Origin: an uncultured Eubacteriales bacterium
Lineage (GTDB): Bacteria > Bacillota > Clostridia > Lachnospirales > Lachnospiraceae
Assembly (NCBI GenBank): GCA_900542465.1
Contig: UQNS01000005.1
Location: 1-64,000 of the forward strand
DNA length: 64,000 nt
Reading direction: 5' to 3'
Shown here: piece after piece, positions 24,036 to 33,495 of the stretch
Position numbering within the stretch: the stretch's first letter is position 1
Layout of the letters: each line of letters opens with the position of its first letter
Translations under genes and position numbers: made by a program
The notes under the pieces: model-generated
What the model was told of the DNA's origin: nothing
Seen by the model: only the letters and a program-made list of their open reading frames with translations
Database searches by the model: none

Positions 24036-26417
24036 TTATTTAAAAGTAGCAATCGTTACCCCGTCGCCTCCTTCACCCTCAGAACCAAGGTGGTGATCTT
24101 TTATAACAGGGTTCGAGTCGAGATATGAACGGATCCCTTTTCTTAAAGCGCCTGTACCCTTACCGTGTACGATCCTGACCTGAGAAAGTCCGGAAAGGTA
24201 TACGTCGTCCAGATATTTATCAAGTACGGAAACGGCTTCATCGACATACATGCCCAGAAGATTTATTTCAGGTGATACTTTAGACGTTTTATTCACACGA
24301 AGGGATGACGCGGATCTTGAACCGTATGACTGGCCGGTGAGGCCCGGCCTTAATTTTTCTTTTACAGGTTTCGTGTCATCGATCTCAAGTTCTTTAATAT
24401 TTATCTTAGTTTTAAAGCTGCCAATGAGTACAGTAAGGTCGCCTTTGGAATCAGGCCTTGTTGCGACCTCACCATCAACATCCATAGACAGGACATGAAC
24501 TTTTACCCCGGGGTTGAAATCCTCAGGAGTATAAGTGTTTTTGCCCCTTTTTGGAACCTGTTTAACAATGATCTTTTCCTTTTTATCTTCGGCTTTTTTT
24601 CTTAGTTCTTCACGCTGTTTTTCAAGTTCGTCAAGAGTTATGCCGCTTTTGTTCATAGTCTTAACAGCCTTATCAGCATATTTTTTAGCATTTGAAAGGA
24701 TCCTTGCGGCTTCTTCATTGGCATTGCTAAGTATCTTATCCTTAGAAGCCTGAGTCTTTCGGTTCTGTTCCTCAATTTCACTTTTAAGCCTGGAGATCTC
24801 TTTTTTGTAATTTTCTATTTCATCTTTTTCTTTTACGGCGGTTCTTCTTGCCTGATCGAGATCGGATATAAGATCTTCGAATTTTATCTCATTATCAGAC
24901 AGACGTCTGCCGGCATCTTCGATCAATTCATCAGATAATCCCAGTTTTCTTGATATGGCAAAGGCGTTAGATCTTCCGGGTACACCTATTAAGAGGTGGT
25001 ATGTAGGTCTGAGAGTGTTTATATCGAACTCACAGCCTGCATTTTCTACACCATCTGTCGTTAGAGCGTAGACTTTAAGCTCACTGTAATGAGTTGTTGC
25101 AAGAGTCGTGATCTTTTTTTCTCTAAGGCTGTTAAGGATCGAAACAGCGAGAGCGGCACCCTCCGTAGGATCAGTGCCTGCACCCAGCTCATCAAAAAGC
25201 AGAAGGCAGTCATGATCTGCCTGCTTTAAGATCCTGGCTATATTAGTCATGTGAGAAGAGAAGGTCGAAAGACTTTGCTCAATACTCTGTTCATCGCCTA
25301 TGTCGGCGAAAACTTCCCGGAAGCATGCTATTTCGGAATGTTCATCTGCAGGAATATTTAAACCTGATTGAGCCATCAGTGTCAGAAGACCAACAGTTTT
25401 TAAGGTTACTGTTTTGCCGCCGGTGTTGGGGCCTGTAATAATTAGCAGACTGTAGTCATCACCTATGCTGAAGTCTATCGGCACAACTTTATCTCTGGCT
25501 ATAAGCGGGTGGCGGGCCTGCTTCAGTACGATCCTGTTTTTGTCGTTAATAATGGGTCTTTCGGCACGCAGATCTTTTGCAAAGTCAGCTTTGGCAAATA
25601 TAAAATCAAGTTCAGCAAGATTGCGTGAATTTACGAAAAGAGGGTGGTGGTATTCAGCAGCTTTTTCACTGAGTTCTTTAAGTATCTTTTCGATCTCTTC
25701 ATTTTCTCTTATTTCGATCTGCTTTAATTCGCCATTGAGTGCTACAACTGCAGAAGGCTCAATAAAAAGTGTTGAACCGGTCGATGAACGGTCATGCACG
25801 ATGCCAGGAACTCTTGAACGATATTCAGCTTTTACGGGAAGACAGTAGCGGTCTCCGCGCATGGTGATGATAGGATCCTGAAGACAGTTTCTTATCGATA
25901 AGGAGTTAAGCATAGAATTCAGTTCGCTTTGAATACGTGCTTTAAAATTCTCTTTTTCCTTTCTTATTGAACGGAGCGATGGGCTGGCATTATCAGAGAT
26001 CTCATTTTCAGACAGGATACATCTGTTTATAGCAGAGGCAAGCTCTGGAACAGCATCAAGCTCATCGATCATAGAAGTCAGGCTGTCTGAATTTTCAGGA
26101 TAGTAGTTTTGTACACGACTGGCTGCCTCCAGAAGAGTCTTGACTGACAGAAGTTCTCCGGAATTAAGACTGCCGCCGGCATCAAGCCTCTTAAGAAGCG
26201 GTCTTATATCGACAATACCTGTAAAGCTTACTTTTCCCCGTGCGTAAACACGACTGAGCGCTGAATTGGTATGATCAAGATCTTTATTGATTTTATCTAT
26301 ATCATATACCGGACGAAGATCAAGACATTTAGACCTGGCCGGTAAAGAGTCGGCATGTTCTGCTAACAGGTCAAGGATCTTAAAAAATTCCAGGGTTTTA
26401 AATACTTTTGAATTCAT
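24036..26417 (-). CDS. mutS2: MutS2 ATPase/endonuclease
   Basis: The 793-residue protein has the MutS core without mismatch-recognition domain I. The Walker A motif is ITGPNTGGKTVTLK at about residue 330, Walker B LLLFDELGAGTDPTEGAAL, then ATTHYSELK. A long coiled coil follows (about 520-630), then a KOW-like region and the C-terminal Smr nuclease domain (INLLGMYVDEAVSVLDKYL, then VRIVHGKGTGALRKGIRSYL). In Bacillus it acts on stalled, collided ribosomes and in recombination control. Two canonical mismatch genes lie at 45-49.6 kb. The gene heads an operon with a two-component system. Confidence 0.96.
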   Translation of the reverse strand: MNSKVFKTLEFFKILDLLAEHADSLPARSKCLDLRPVYDIDKINKDLDHTNSALSRVYARGKVSFTGIVDIRPLLKRLDAGGSLNSGELLSVKTLLEAASRVQNYYPENSDSLTSMIDELDAVPELASAINRCILSENEISDNASPSLRSIRKEKENFKARIQSELNSMLNSLSIRNCLQDPIITMRGDRYCLPVKAEYRSRVPGIVHDRSSTGSTLFIEPSAVVALNGELKQIEIRENEEIEKILKELSEKAAEYHHPLFVNSRNLAELDFIFAKADFAKDLRAERPIINDKNRIVLKQARHPLIARDKVVPIDFSIGDDYSLLIITGPNTGGKTVTLKTVGLLTLMAQSGLNIPADEHSEIACFREVFADIGDEQSIEQSLSTFSSHMTNIARILKQADHDCLLLFDELGAGTDPTEGAALAVSILNSLREKKITTLATTHYSELKVYALTTDGVENAGCEFDINTLRPTYHLLIGVPGRSNAFAISRKLGLSDELIEDAGRRLSDNEIKFEDLISDLDQARRTAVKEKDEIENYKKEISRLKSEIEEQNRKTQASKDKILSNANEEAARILSNAKKYADKAVKTMNKSGITLDELEKQREELRKKAEDKKEKIIVKQVPKRGKNTYTPEDFNPGVKVHVLSMDVDGEVATRPDSKGDLTVLIGSFKTKINIKELEIDDTKPVKEKLRPGLTGQSYGSRSASSLRVNKTSKVSPEINLLGMYVDEAVSVLDKYLDDVYLSGLSQVRIVHGKGTGALRKGIRSYLDSNPVIKDHHLGSEGEGGDGVTIATFK

Positions 26418-26577
26418 AATAATTTTCTTTCATAATTCATTTTTCTACCATTTTACTGCATTACTAAATTAAATACTATTATTTTTGAGATCCATGTCAT
26501 AAATTGTTCATATGTATTTGTTACGCTTTACATCAAATGCAATGACTGCGATATAAATAGAGAAAGGTATGAGAGAT

Positions 26578-27831
26578 ATGCAGGAAGATTCTAATAAGAA
26601 TGATGAGAAATATAATCTCTATACTGAAAAGATAACAAATGAAAATAAATTGAATCCTAATAAAAAGAAACTTTCAAACAGAGGGATAATTATACTAAGT
26701 GCTGTTGGCACATTTATAATAATATTCCTGATATTTGCGCTGCCAAAGATCACGTGGTGGATAAATCACAAGGTAAATGCGGGATATTCACAGATAAAAA
26801 TAGATAATAACAGTGGTGAGGGTGAAGATATCAATATTAATGTTGATAATAATGACACCAATAAGGGAACGGACAACTATCAGCAGATAGTGTCTTCGAT
26901 GAGAGAAAGAGTCAATGTAGTTAAAAAGTCGATAGTTAAGGTGGATACATCCTACCCGTCCCTGTCAGAAACACTCAGTGCCAATAAACCAAGTAATGAA
27001 AAAAATGGAGTTTTGATCGGAAAAACTAAGACGAGGTACGTGATCCTCACTTCTTCAGAGTCTGTTAAGGATCAGATGCCTGTTAAGGTGAAATTTGATG
27101 AAAAAACAAGTATACAGGGCGTTTACCTGGCTAAGAACGAAACATCGGGAATTGCTCTTGTTTCAGTGAAGATCAATGATATTCCGGCTGATGTTTCCGA
27201 AAGGATCCAGTCTATTAAGATCGGAAATTCTGAGAAATTAAGTCAGGGCAATTTTACATTTGCCTATGGTGAGCTCAATTCGAGTCTGGACTCATTGGAT
27301 TATGGAATTATTACAGGCATTGACGAAAAAAGTATAAATGACAATTCCATCAGGGAGATAAGGACCAATATCAAGGCGTCTCAGGGAGATTTCAGTTTTA
27401 TATTCGACAAGAATGGATATTTTCTGGGGGTCGCACATGGAGATGGAGCAAGCAAGACTCTTAACGGATATGGCATCAATGACCTGAAAGATCTTGTGGA
27501 GAAGCTGTCTAAGGGAACGGATCTTGCTTATGCAGGTATCATCGGAAAAAACATTACAAGTGATCTGGCCGGTCAATACAATCTTCCTTTGGGGATATAT
27601 ATTCAGTCAGTAGCAGTAGACTCACCAGTCTACAAGGCCGGTATACAGGCAGGAGATATTATAGTCTCAATGGGCGATGTGGAGATAAAGAATCTGGAAG
27701 ATTTTAATAAGCAGCTATATAATTACAATATTGGACAGGTCGTTGAGATCGGAGTAAAGCGACAGGGTAAAGACGGTTATACGGACATTAGATTTAATGT
27801 AGTGCTGTCAGAGTTGAAAGCAAACAGGTAG
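26578..27831 (+). CDS. Membrane-anchored HtrA-like PDZ protein lacking the protease triad
   Basis: The 417-residue protein has a short cytoplasmic start, one membrane helix (IIILSAVGTFIIIFLIFALP, about 40-60), a linker rich in N, D and G, a trypsin-like fold region (about 105-300) and a PDZ domain (about 310-405; GIYIQSVAVDSPVYKAGIQ then AGDIIVSMGDVEIKN). Aligning with HtrA/DegP, the histidine position (TNNHVV) reads TSSESV, the aspartate position (SDLAVLKV) reads SGIALVSV, and the serine motif (GNSGGPL) reads SQGDFSF. All three catalytic residues are therefore gone. It may bind peptides or misfolded proteins, or act as a scaffold. ATG 26578 is preferred because AAAGG is ten bases upstream; for the ATG three codons earlier it is too close. 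A YhaM gene follows. Confidence 0.8.
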   Translation: MQEDSNKNDEKYNLYTEKITNENKLNPNKKKLSNRGIIILSAVGTFIIIFLIFALPKITWWINHKVNAGYSQIKIDNNSGEGEDININVDNNDTNKGTDNYQQIVSSMRERVNVVKKSIVKVDTSYPSLSETLSANKPSNEKNGVLIGKTKTRYVILTSSESVKDQMPVKVKFDEKTSIQGVYLAKNETSGIALVSVKINDIPADVSERIQSIKIGNSEKLSQGNFTFAYGELNSSLDSLDYGIITGIDEKSINDNSIREIRTNIKASQGDFSFIFDKNGYFLGVAHGDGASKTLNGYGINDLKDLVEKLSKGTDLAYAGIIGKNITSDLAGQYNLPLGIYIQSVAVDSPVYKAGIQAGDIIVSMGDVEIKNLEDFNKQLYNYNIGQVVEIGVKRQGKDGYTDIRFNVVLSELKANR

Positions 27832-27846
27832 CAGACGGAGGAAGTA

Positions 27847-28788
27847 ATGATTTTTATAAAAGACTTTAAAGACGGAGATACTATAACAGGAGTATATCTT
27901 TGTAAGTCTAGAACAGCGGCGGTCACTAAAGCGGGCAAGGATTTTGAAAATGTTATCTTAAGTGATAAAACAGGAAGTGTCGATTCTAAGATATGGGATC
28001 CTAATTCGCCGGCGATATGGGATTTTGACGCCAATGATTTTGTGTATGTTAAGGGTCAGGTTATAGTTTATAACAAGGCTTATCAGTTTAAGATAGATAC
28101 GATCAGGAAGGCAGAGCCCGGAGAATATGTAGAAAGTGATTATATGGCTGTATCCCGGTTCGATCCGGATGAGATGATGGATGAACTTCTTGGAATAATT
28201 GCAGGAATCAGGCATCCGGGGATCAGGAATCTGTTAAATGCGTTTTTTGTTGAAGATAGTGAGTTTGCTGCAAGATTTAAGACCGCATCGGCAGCGAAAA
28301 GCGTACACCACGGATTTGTGTCAGGGCTTTTGGAGCATACGCTTTCAGTGGCAAAACTTTGTATCAAGATATGTCAGAATTATGACTTCATCAACTATGA
28401 TATCCTCGTTGCATCGGCTATTCTGCATGATATTGGAAAAACTAAGGAAATATCAGCTTTCCCGGAAAATGACTACACGGATGAGGGTAATATGATCGGT
28501 CATCTAGTTATTGGATATGGAATGGTAAAGGAAAAGCTGCCGACTATCGATGGTATGACAGATATCGTTGCGTATGAGATCGAACACTGTATACTTTCTC
28601 ATCATGGACAGCTGGAGTATGGTTCTCCCAAGAAGCCTGCGACAGTAGAAGCTTATGCTCTTGCGGCAGCAGACAATCTTGATGCCCATCTTGAGACTCT
28701 GCGTGAATTATTTGAGACCAAAAATGCGAATGCATGGCTTGGTTTCAATAAGTGGATGGATACTAATATAAGGCGTACTGAAATTTAA
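27847..28788 (+). CDS. yhaM: 3'-5' exoribonuclease YhaM family
   Basis: The 313-residue protein combines an N-terminal OB-fold (about 10-95; AVTKAGKDFENVILSDKTGS) with an HD phosphohydrolase domain (about 150-290; HHGFVSGLLEHTLSV, ASAILHDIGKTKE, HCILSHHGQLEYGSPKKP, ADNLDAHL). This architecture and length match B. subtilis YhaM, a manganese-dependent exonuclease acting on RNA and single-stranded DNA. The CGGAGGAAGT site is ideal. It lies 15 bases after the PDZ protein gene. Confidence 0.93.
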   Translation: MIFIKDFKDGDTITGVYLCKSRTAAVTKAGKDFENVILSDKTGSVDSKIWDPNSPAIWDFDANDFVYVKGQVIVYNKAYQFKIDTIRKAEPGEYVESDYMAVSRFDPDEMMDELLGIIAGIRHPGIRNLLNAFFVEDSEFAARFKTASAAKSVHHGFVSGLLEHTLSVAKLCIKICQNYDFINYDILVASAILHDIGKTKEISAFPENDYTDEGNMIGHLVIGYGMVKEKLPTIDGMTDIVAYEIEHCILSHHGQLEYGSPKKPATVEAYALAAADNLDAHLETLRELFETKNANAWLGFNKWMDTNIRRTEI

Positions 28789-28812
28789 AATTTGAATACA
28801 GGATAAAAAATA

Positions 28813-30207
28813 ATGATCAAAAAGGGTGATATCGTTACATTAGAAATATCCGATTATACAGGAGAGGGCTCTGGAGTAGGCAAAATCAATGTGCAAGGGA
28901 CAGAGTCCCTTTTTCCGTTGTTTGTAAGCAATACAGCGATCGGAGATATAGTTGAAGCAGTGGTGACAAAAGTAAACAGATCATACGCTTTTGCCAGTAT
29001 TTTAAAGATACTTGAACCGGCGTCTGACCGGGTCGATCCGGTCTGTCTGGTTACAGGGAGGTGTGGAGGCTGTACCTTCCGGCATATAAGCTATGACGCG
29101 CAGCTTAAATGGAAGGAATCGGCCGTTGAGAATACGATGAAACGCATTGGAGGCATTGAAAGCAGTGACTATGAACTATGTCCGATAATTGGCGCAGAGG
29201 ATCGTGACAGATACAGAAATAAAGCTCAATATCCGGTAGGTACATTTATTGATAAAAAAACAGGGAAAAGACATACGATCACCGGATTCTATGCAGGAAG
29301 AAGCCACAGGATAGTTGAAAGCGAAGACTGCCTTATTGAAGATAGGTTCAATGCTGTTATTTTGAAAAGCATAAGAGAATATGCGGATAAAAACCATATA
29401 TCTGCTTACAATGAAAATACCGGTGAAGGTCTGCTAAGGCATGTGCTTATCAGAACGGCATACCATACAGGTGAGATCATGGCATGCCTGATCGTTAATG
29501 CGAAAAGATCTGATGAAATGCGCTATAGATCCCTGTATAAGCTGGCTGATCAGATATATGAAATGGAAGGTGTGGTAAGTGTTCTCCTAAATTTTAACAA
29601 CAGGAAGACAAATGTAATAATGGGGGATGAAGAGCTTATACTTAAAGGCAAGTCATCAATAACGGACCATATAGGAGAAAATAAATACGAGATATCAGCC
29701 AGGTCATTCTATCAGGTCAATCCTCTTCAGACCGAAAAACTGTATGATAAGGTTCTTGAATACGCGGGGCTTACAGGAAATGATACCGTATGGGACCTAT
29801 ATTGCGGGATAGGAACGATATCATTATTTCTGGCCCGGCATGCCAAGGTTGTATACGGGGTAGAGATAGTTTCTGCGGCAGTTGAAGATGCTAAACGCAA
29901 TGCTGCATTAAACGGGATAGAAAATGCTTTTTTTTATCTTGGAAAAGCTGAAGATGTAAGTGCAGAACTTCCGGAACCTGATGTGATCGTTATAGATCCC
30001 CCGAGAAAAGGATGTGATGAAAAGCTTATTGAAACGATAAATAGATCAGATGTGAAAAAACTTGTTTATGTTTCATGTAACCATGCCACATTAGCTCGAG
30101 ATGCGGCCCTGCTTAAGGAAAAAGGATGGAAGCTGGAGATCCTGCAGCCAGTGGACATGTTTCCTCAAACGAGCGGAGTAGAATGCGTGGCGAAATTTGT
30201 CAGATAA
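28813..30207 (+). CDS. rlmD: 23S rRNA (uracil-5-)-methyltransferase RlmD/RlmCD type
   Basis: The 464-residue SAM enzyme has an N-terminal TRAM domain (about 1-60; GDIVTLEISDYTGEGSGVGK), iron-sulfur cysteines in CLVTGRCGGCTFR (about 77-86), a SAM-binding WDLYCGIGTISLF (about 326) and the catalytic cysteine in YVSCNHATLARD (about 420). The motif set is that of TrmA/RumA methylases that make m5U. In Firmicutes the RlmCD form modifies two 23S positions. Which position is modified cannot be told from sequence. It ends 18 bases before a terminator. Confidence 0.93.
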   Translation: MIKKGDIVTLEISDYTGEGSGVGKINVQGTESLFPLFVSNTAIGDIVEAVVTKVNRSYAFASILKILEPASDRVDPVCLVTGRCGGCTFRHISYDAQLKWKESAVENTMKRIGGIESSDYELCPIIGAEDRDRYRNKAQYPVGTFIDKKTGKRHTITGFYAGRSHRIVESEDCLIEDRFNAVILKSIREYADKNHISAYNENTGEGLLRHVLIRTAYHTGEIMACLIVNAKRSDEMRYRSLYKLADQIYEMEGVVSVLLNFNNRKTNVIMGDEELILKGKSSITDHIGENKYEISARSFYQVNPLQTEKLYDKVLEYAGLTGNDTVWDLYCGIGTISLFLARHAKVVYGVEIVSAAVEDAKRNAALNGIENAFFYLGKAEDVSAELPEPDVIVIDPPRKGCDEKLIETINRSDVKKLVYVSCNHATLARDAALLKEKGWKLEILQPVDMFPQTSGVECVAKFVR

Positions 30208-30225
30208 ATAGCGAATATAGGACCA

Positions 30226-30260
30226 GGCCAGTAAGCACACGATGCTCTGGCCGTTTTTTT
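30226..30260 (+). terminator. Terminator after rlmD
   Basis: GGCCAG/CTGGCC with an AGCA/TGCT inner stem, then G and seven Ts. Confidence 0.85.
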
Positions 30261-30347
30261 ATGAGGAACTTAAGGCCCCATAAAAATCGAGAAAATACCC
30301 GTATGCTATAATAAGTCAATAAAGTTAGTCTAGTAAAGGAGATATAC

Positions 30348-31583
30348 ATGAGTACAGTTAAATTAGGTATAGGCTTTGCTACGGGTAGGAAGAGTTTTAA
30401 AAAGGTTCTTACTTCATATGTAAATATGTGGGAAATGTCTAAAAAAAACTTGCCGGATGACCTGGATATAGAACTTAATCTTTTTGTTGCATACGATACT
30501 TCATATAAAGGTCATGAATCGACAGATTTTACCAATCTAAGCCAAAAAGTAGTCAATGAATTTAATAAGATAGTATTTATCGGTGAAAAAAATATATTAC
30601 ACAGTCTTGAGCTTTTATCATTAAGCGGAAAATTTACTGATGCAGAATTAAAAGCGGTATTTGGAAATGGGTATGCGGGGAAACGAAATCTTGTTTTGCT
30701 GTCTGCGCTCGAAAATCATATGGATTATCTGATATTTTTAGATGATGATGAATACCCTATGGCTTTGATGGATGATGGTGGTATATGTGATTGGAGAGGA
30801 CAAGAGGTCTTAAAAACTCATATCCAGGAAATCCCGGATGCCGATTTTACACACGGATACCATTGCGGATATATTTCACCTATACCGCAAATGAAATTTG
30901 ATAATACGCTAAGTGAAGAAACTTTTAAAAAATTCATCACATCCATAAGTAATGACATTATCAATTGGGAAAATATAAAGGACCTGATGAGTACCAAAGG
31001 AATCACATATGCATCAAAAGACATAATGGGAAAAAAGCTGGTAACGGACGTACCTTATGTCGGCGGATGTAAATTTATATCCGGGTCTAATCTTTGCATC
31101 AATCTGCGGGATCCATTTAAAATTTTATCATTTTTTAACCCTCCAAAGGCCAGAGGGGAGGATACCTTTCTTTCAACCATGCTGAAGGACCGGGTAGTAA
31201 AAAAAGTCCCTTGTTACACATTTCATGACGGCTTTGCTACATACAATCAGTTGCTGGAAGGCGCACTGCCTATTCATTTGAAAGGTATAAGCGCTGAGTC
31301 AGAAAAAGTACGCATACGATTCCGTCAGGCCTGCTTTGGATGGGTCAGATACAAGCCACTGTTAACATATATCGTAAATAAAGAAAATTTCCACTCTACG
31401 ATAGCAAATATGCGTATGGATCTTGAAGAGACCTTACCGTCTATTTCGAAATATTTTCAAGATGATAAGTTTATGTTGATTCTAAATGACTTAGATAAGT
31501 ATTATAGGGATACAGAAAAACATTATGAACTTTTTACGCTCAACCAAAAAACATGGAATAAAGTAATAAAATCTATTTTCTGA
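30348..31583 (+). CDS. Orphan glycosyltransferase-like protein (GT-A type)
   Basis: The 411-residue protein has a nucleotide-sugar-transferase layout: an N-terminal sheet start (VKLGIGFATGRKS), a metal-binding acidic cluster MDYLIFLDDDEYPMAL (about 125-139), a glycine-rich GGCKFISGSNLCI region and a late acidic motif ARGEDTFLSTML that resembles the ED motif of family 2 enzymes. There is no membrane segment. It is monocistronic, behind a TATAAT at 30307-30312 with no clear -35, and no other sugar gene is adjacent. The gene looks more A+T-rich than its neighbours, which could mean later acquisition. Donor and acceptor are unknown. Confidence 0.7.
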   Translation: MSTVKLGIGFATGRKSFKKVLTSYVNMWEMSKKNLPDDLDIELNLFVAYDTSYKGHESTDFTNLSQKVVNEFNKIVFIGEKNILHSLELLSLSGKFTDAELKAVFGNGYAGKRNLVLLSALENHMDYLIFLDDDEYPMALMDDGGICDWRGQEVLKTHIQEIPDADFTHGYHCGYISPIPQMKFDNTLSEETFKKFITSISNDIINWENIKDLMSTKGITYASKDIMGKKLVTDVPYVGGCKFISGSNLCINLRDPFKILSFFNPPKARGEDTFLSTMLKDRVVKKVPCYTFHDGFATYNQLLEGALPIHLKGISAESEKVRIRFRQACFGWVRYKPLLTYIVNKENFHSTIANMRMDLEETLPSISKYFQDDKFMLILNDLDKYYRDTEKHYELFTLNQKTWNKVIKSIF

Positions 31584-31723
31584 TATTTTTAAAATCGTTA
31601 GTCTTTTTTAATATTGAAAAATTTTGTCTATAAAGTCCGATCGTCTTATTTCAAAAACGATCCGCAAAAACTATATAACCTTTCTGGTAGGTATAAATAT
31701 ATTTATATTGAAAAAAATAAAAT

Positions 31724-31780
31724 TTGACAAAACTAATAAATGGGATGATAACATGACAATATGTCATATTATCGAGGAGG
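31724..31780 (+). promoter_or_regulatory. Promoter overlapped by a palindromic operator (TetR-type) before the FUSC pseudogene
   Basis: TTGACA (31724-31729) and GATAAC (31747-31752) are 17 bases apart. The -10 region begins a 27-base inverted repeat (31747-31773): GATAACATGACA, ATA, TGTCATATTATC, with 11 of 12 arm positions complementary. A GAGGAGG site follows at 31774-31780. The arrangement is what a TetR-family repressor would use, and a TetR pseudogene is at the end of the same transcript. Confidence 0.75.
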
Positions 31781-31793
31781 TATTAGTTGTTAA

Positions 31794-33495
31794 ATGAAAA
31801 CAAAATAGAAGAAAAAACTGGTCTATTTTAAGTCGGGGCTTAATAAGAGGATGTTTACGAGCCTGGCATTTGTGGCATTGATGTTTGTTTTGATCGCTGT
31901 ATTTATGAAACCGCTGGGAGGGGGAATGCTATGGCGCTTAGTATGTGCCTGTTCTTTGTACTTTCATCTGCTCAGAATGACTACACAGACCAGCCGGTCG
32001 CCAATACTTTTATACTTATAGGCCTGCAGTTACTGGCAGGAGTATTGTCGATATTTGCGCTGAACAATCTGTGGACTCAGCTGGCTACATTTGTAGGACT
32101 TACATTTTTTGCTGTATATATTCTCAGCAATGACAGGTTTAAACCATTCTATCTGATGTACCTGATCAATTTTATATTGATGTGCTATTATCCGGTAATA
32201 GGAAAGGATATATACGTCAGACTGATCATACTTGAAGCGTCAGCAGTGATCTTAATGATGCTTCAGTTCATAGTTCATAGAAAAGGTTTTGATAAAAAAG
32301 TAAGGGCTGGAATAGAACAGGCTTTTGCAGCTGTGAGGGCTGATGTGAAAAACATCAACTCTGACGGACCTGATGAGAAATTTAATAGCGCAGAAGGCAA
32401 GATCAATGCAGCTATTAACATGATAACCGGAAAATATTTCAGTATCAGAGACCTGAAAGGATATGCTAAGGAATCAGGACTTTGTCTTTACTGCAAGTCG
32501 GCAGCAAGATTCTGCTGGAATTAAGGAAGACAAATAAAGACATCAATATAGGTACGTTTTTATCTTTACTGGATAAAATAGAGGAATTTTACAAGGAAGA
32601 TATAGTGAAGATGATGTTAAGAGGGCTTTTTCAGAAGAATTTGAACAGTATGGATTCAAGGCAGACAGGTATATAAAAGAAAATGAAAATGAATATCTGA
32701 CAGAAAATGATGAATTTGCAAAGTCTTATAAAGGTATACTTAAAAAGGAGAGACTGATCGGAGCTCTGAAAGTAGCGATATTAATGGCGGTCAATGTTGT
32801 TGTACTGAATTTTGTAGAGATACCGTATGAGTATTTATATCCTTTGTATCTTGTCGTTCTGGTCCATCCACATAGTGAGATCACATCCATGGGATATAAG
32901 AATCGTTCACATCGTATTGCTTGCTGTCTTCACGATAATAGCGGATATGTTTTTGCATTTTGAATATATGGCTGTTTTCTTCACCATCATACCTACTATA
33001 TTTGGAGAGTTTTCTGGAACAGCGCCAGGTTATGAAATAGCTGTCACAAGAGTTTTAAGTGTGCTGATACCAGTTGGGCTTTACATTTTACTTGATTTTG
33101 TGATCATGCCAAGAAGAATGTCCGGAACTGTCGGAATCCTTTTAAACAGGTCTGCAGAGCTTAATAATGAGATCAATGAAGAATTGTCAAAAGATGAAGT
33201 AGCTTACAAGATTATCGAAAAGCATCTGGATGAGAAGCAGGAAGTTAATGAGACTTTAAGAACACTGAATTCTTATATGAAAAATGATACTATTACAGGT
33301 GTATTGTCAAAAGAACATGAGATCAGCCATAGATTGATACTTATGATATTTGATGAAGAGGAATCAGAACTTGCACTTGGCAGATATGATGAACTCAGAA
33401 GGACTAATCTTATAAGTGATCTAAATGAGTCAAACAGATTATCTGCTGCGGTAATGGATTTTATGGATAAAAAGGAAGAAGCCTATGCCAAGTAA
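31794..33495 (+). pseudogene. FUSC/aromatic-acid-exporter-like membrane protein, multiply broken
   Basis: From the ATG at 31794 the frame hits a TAG after four codons, then reads on as KKKLVYFKSGLNKRMFTSLA and LMFVLIAVFMKPLGGG. It must shift near 31920 to continue as NAMALSMCLFFVLSSAQND with several membrane helices. Further shifts are needed near 32480, near 32600-32620 and near 32870-32905, before the last hydrophobic block (IVHIVLLAVFTIIADMFLHF) and a cytoplasmic tail ending KEEAYAK at 33495. Assembled, it is a protein with two membrane blocks and soluble domains like the FUSC family of small-aromatic or toxic-compound exporters. At least five lesions make it non-functional. It was co-transcribed with the TetR gene it overlaps. 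Confidence 0.8.

Noticed and set aside
31584..31723. GATCGT/ACGATC inverted repeat after the glycosyltransferase gene
   Set aside because: Only a six-base stem without a T-run. It may be chance or a weak terminator.
31794..33495. Programmed frameshifting to express the FUSC protein
   Set aside because: At least four shifts plus an early TAG are needed, with no slippery heptamer and pseudoknot arrangement seen. The neighbouring regulator is broken as well.
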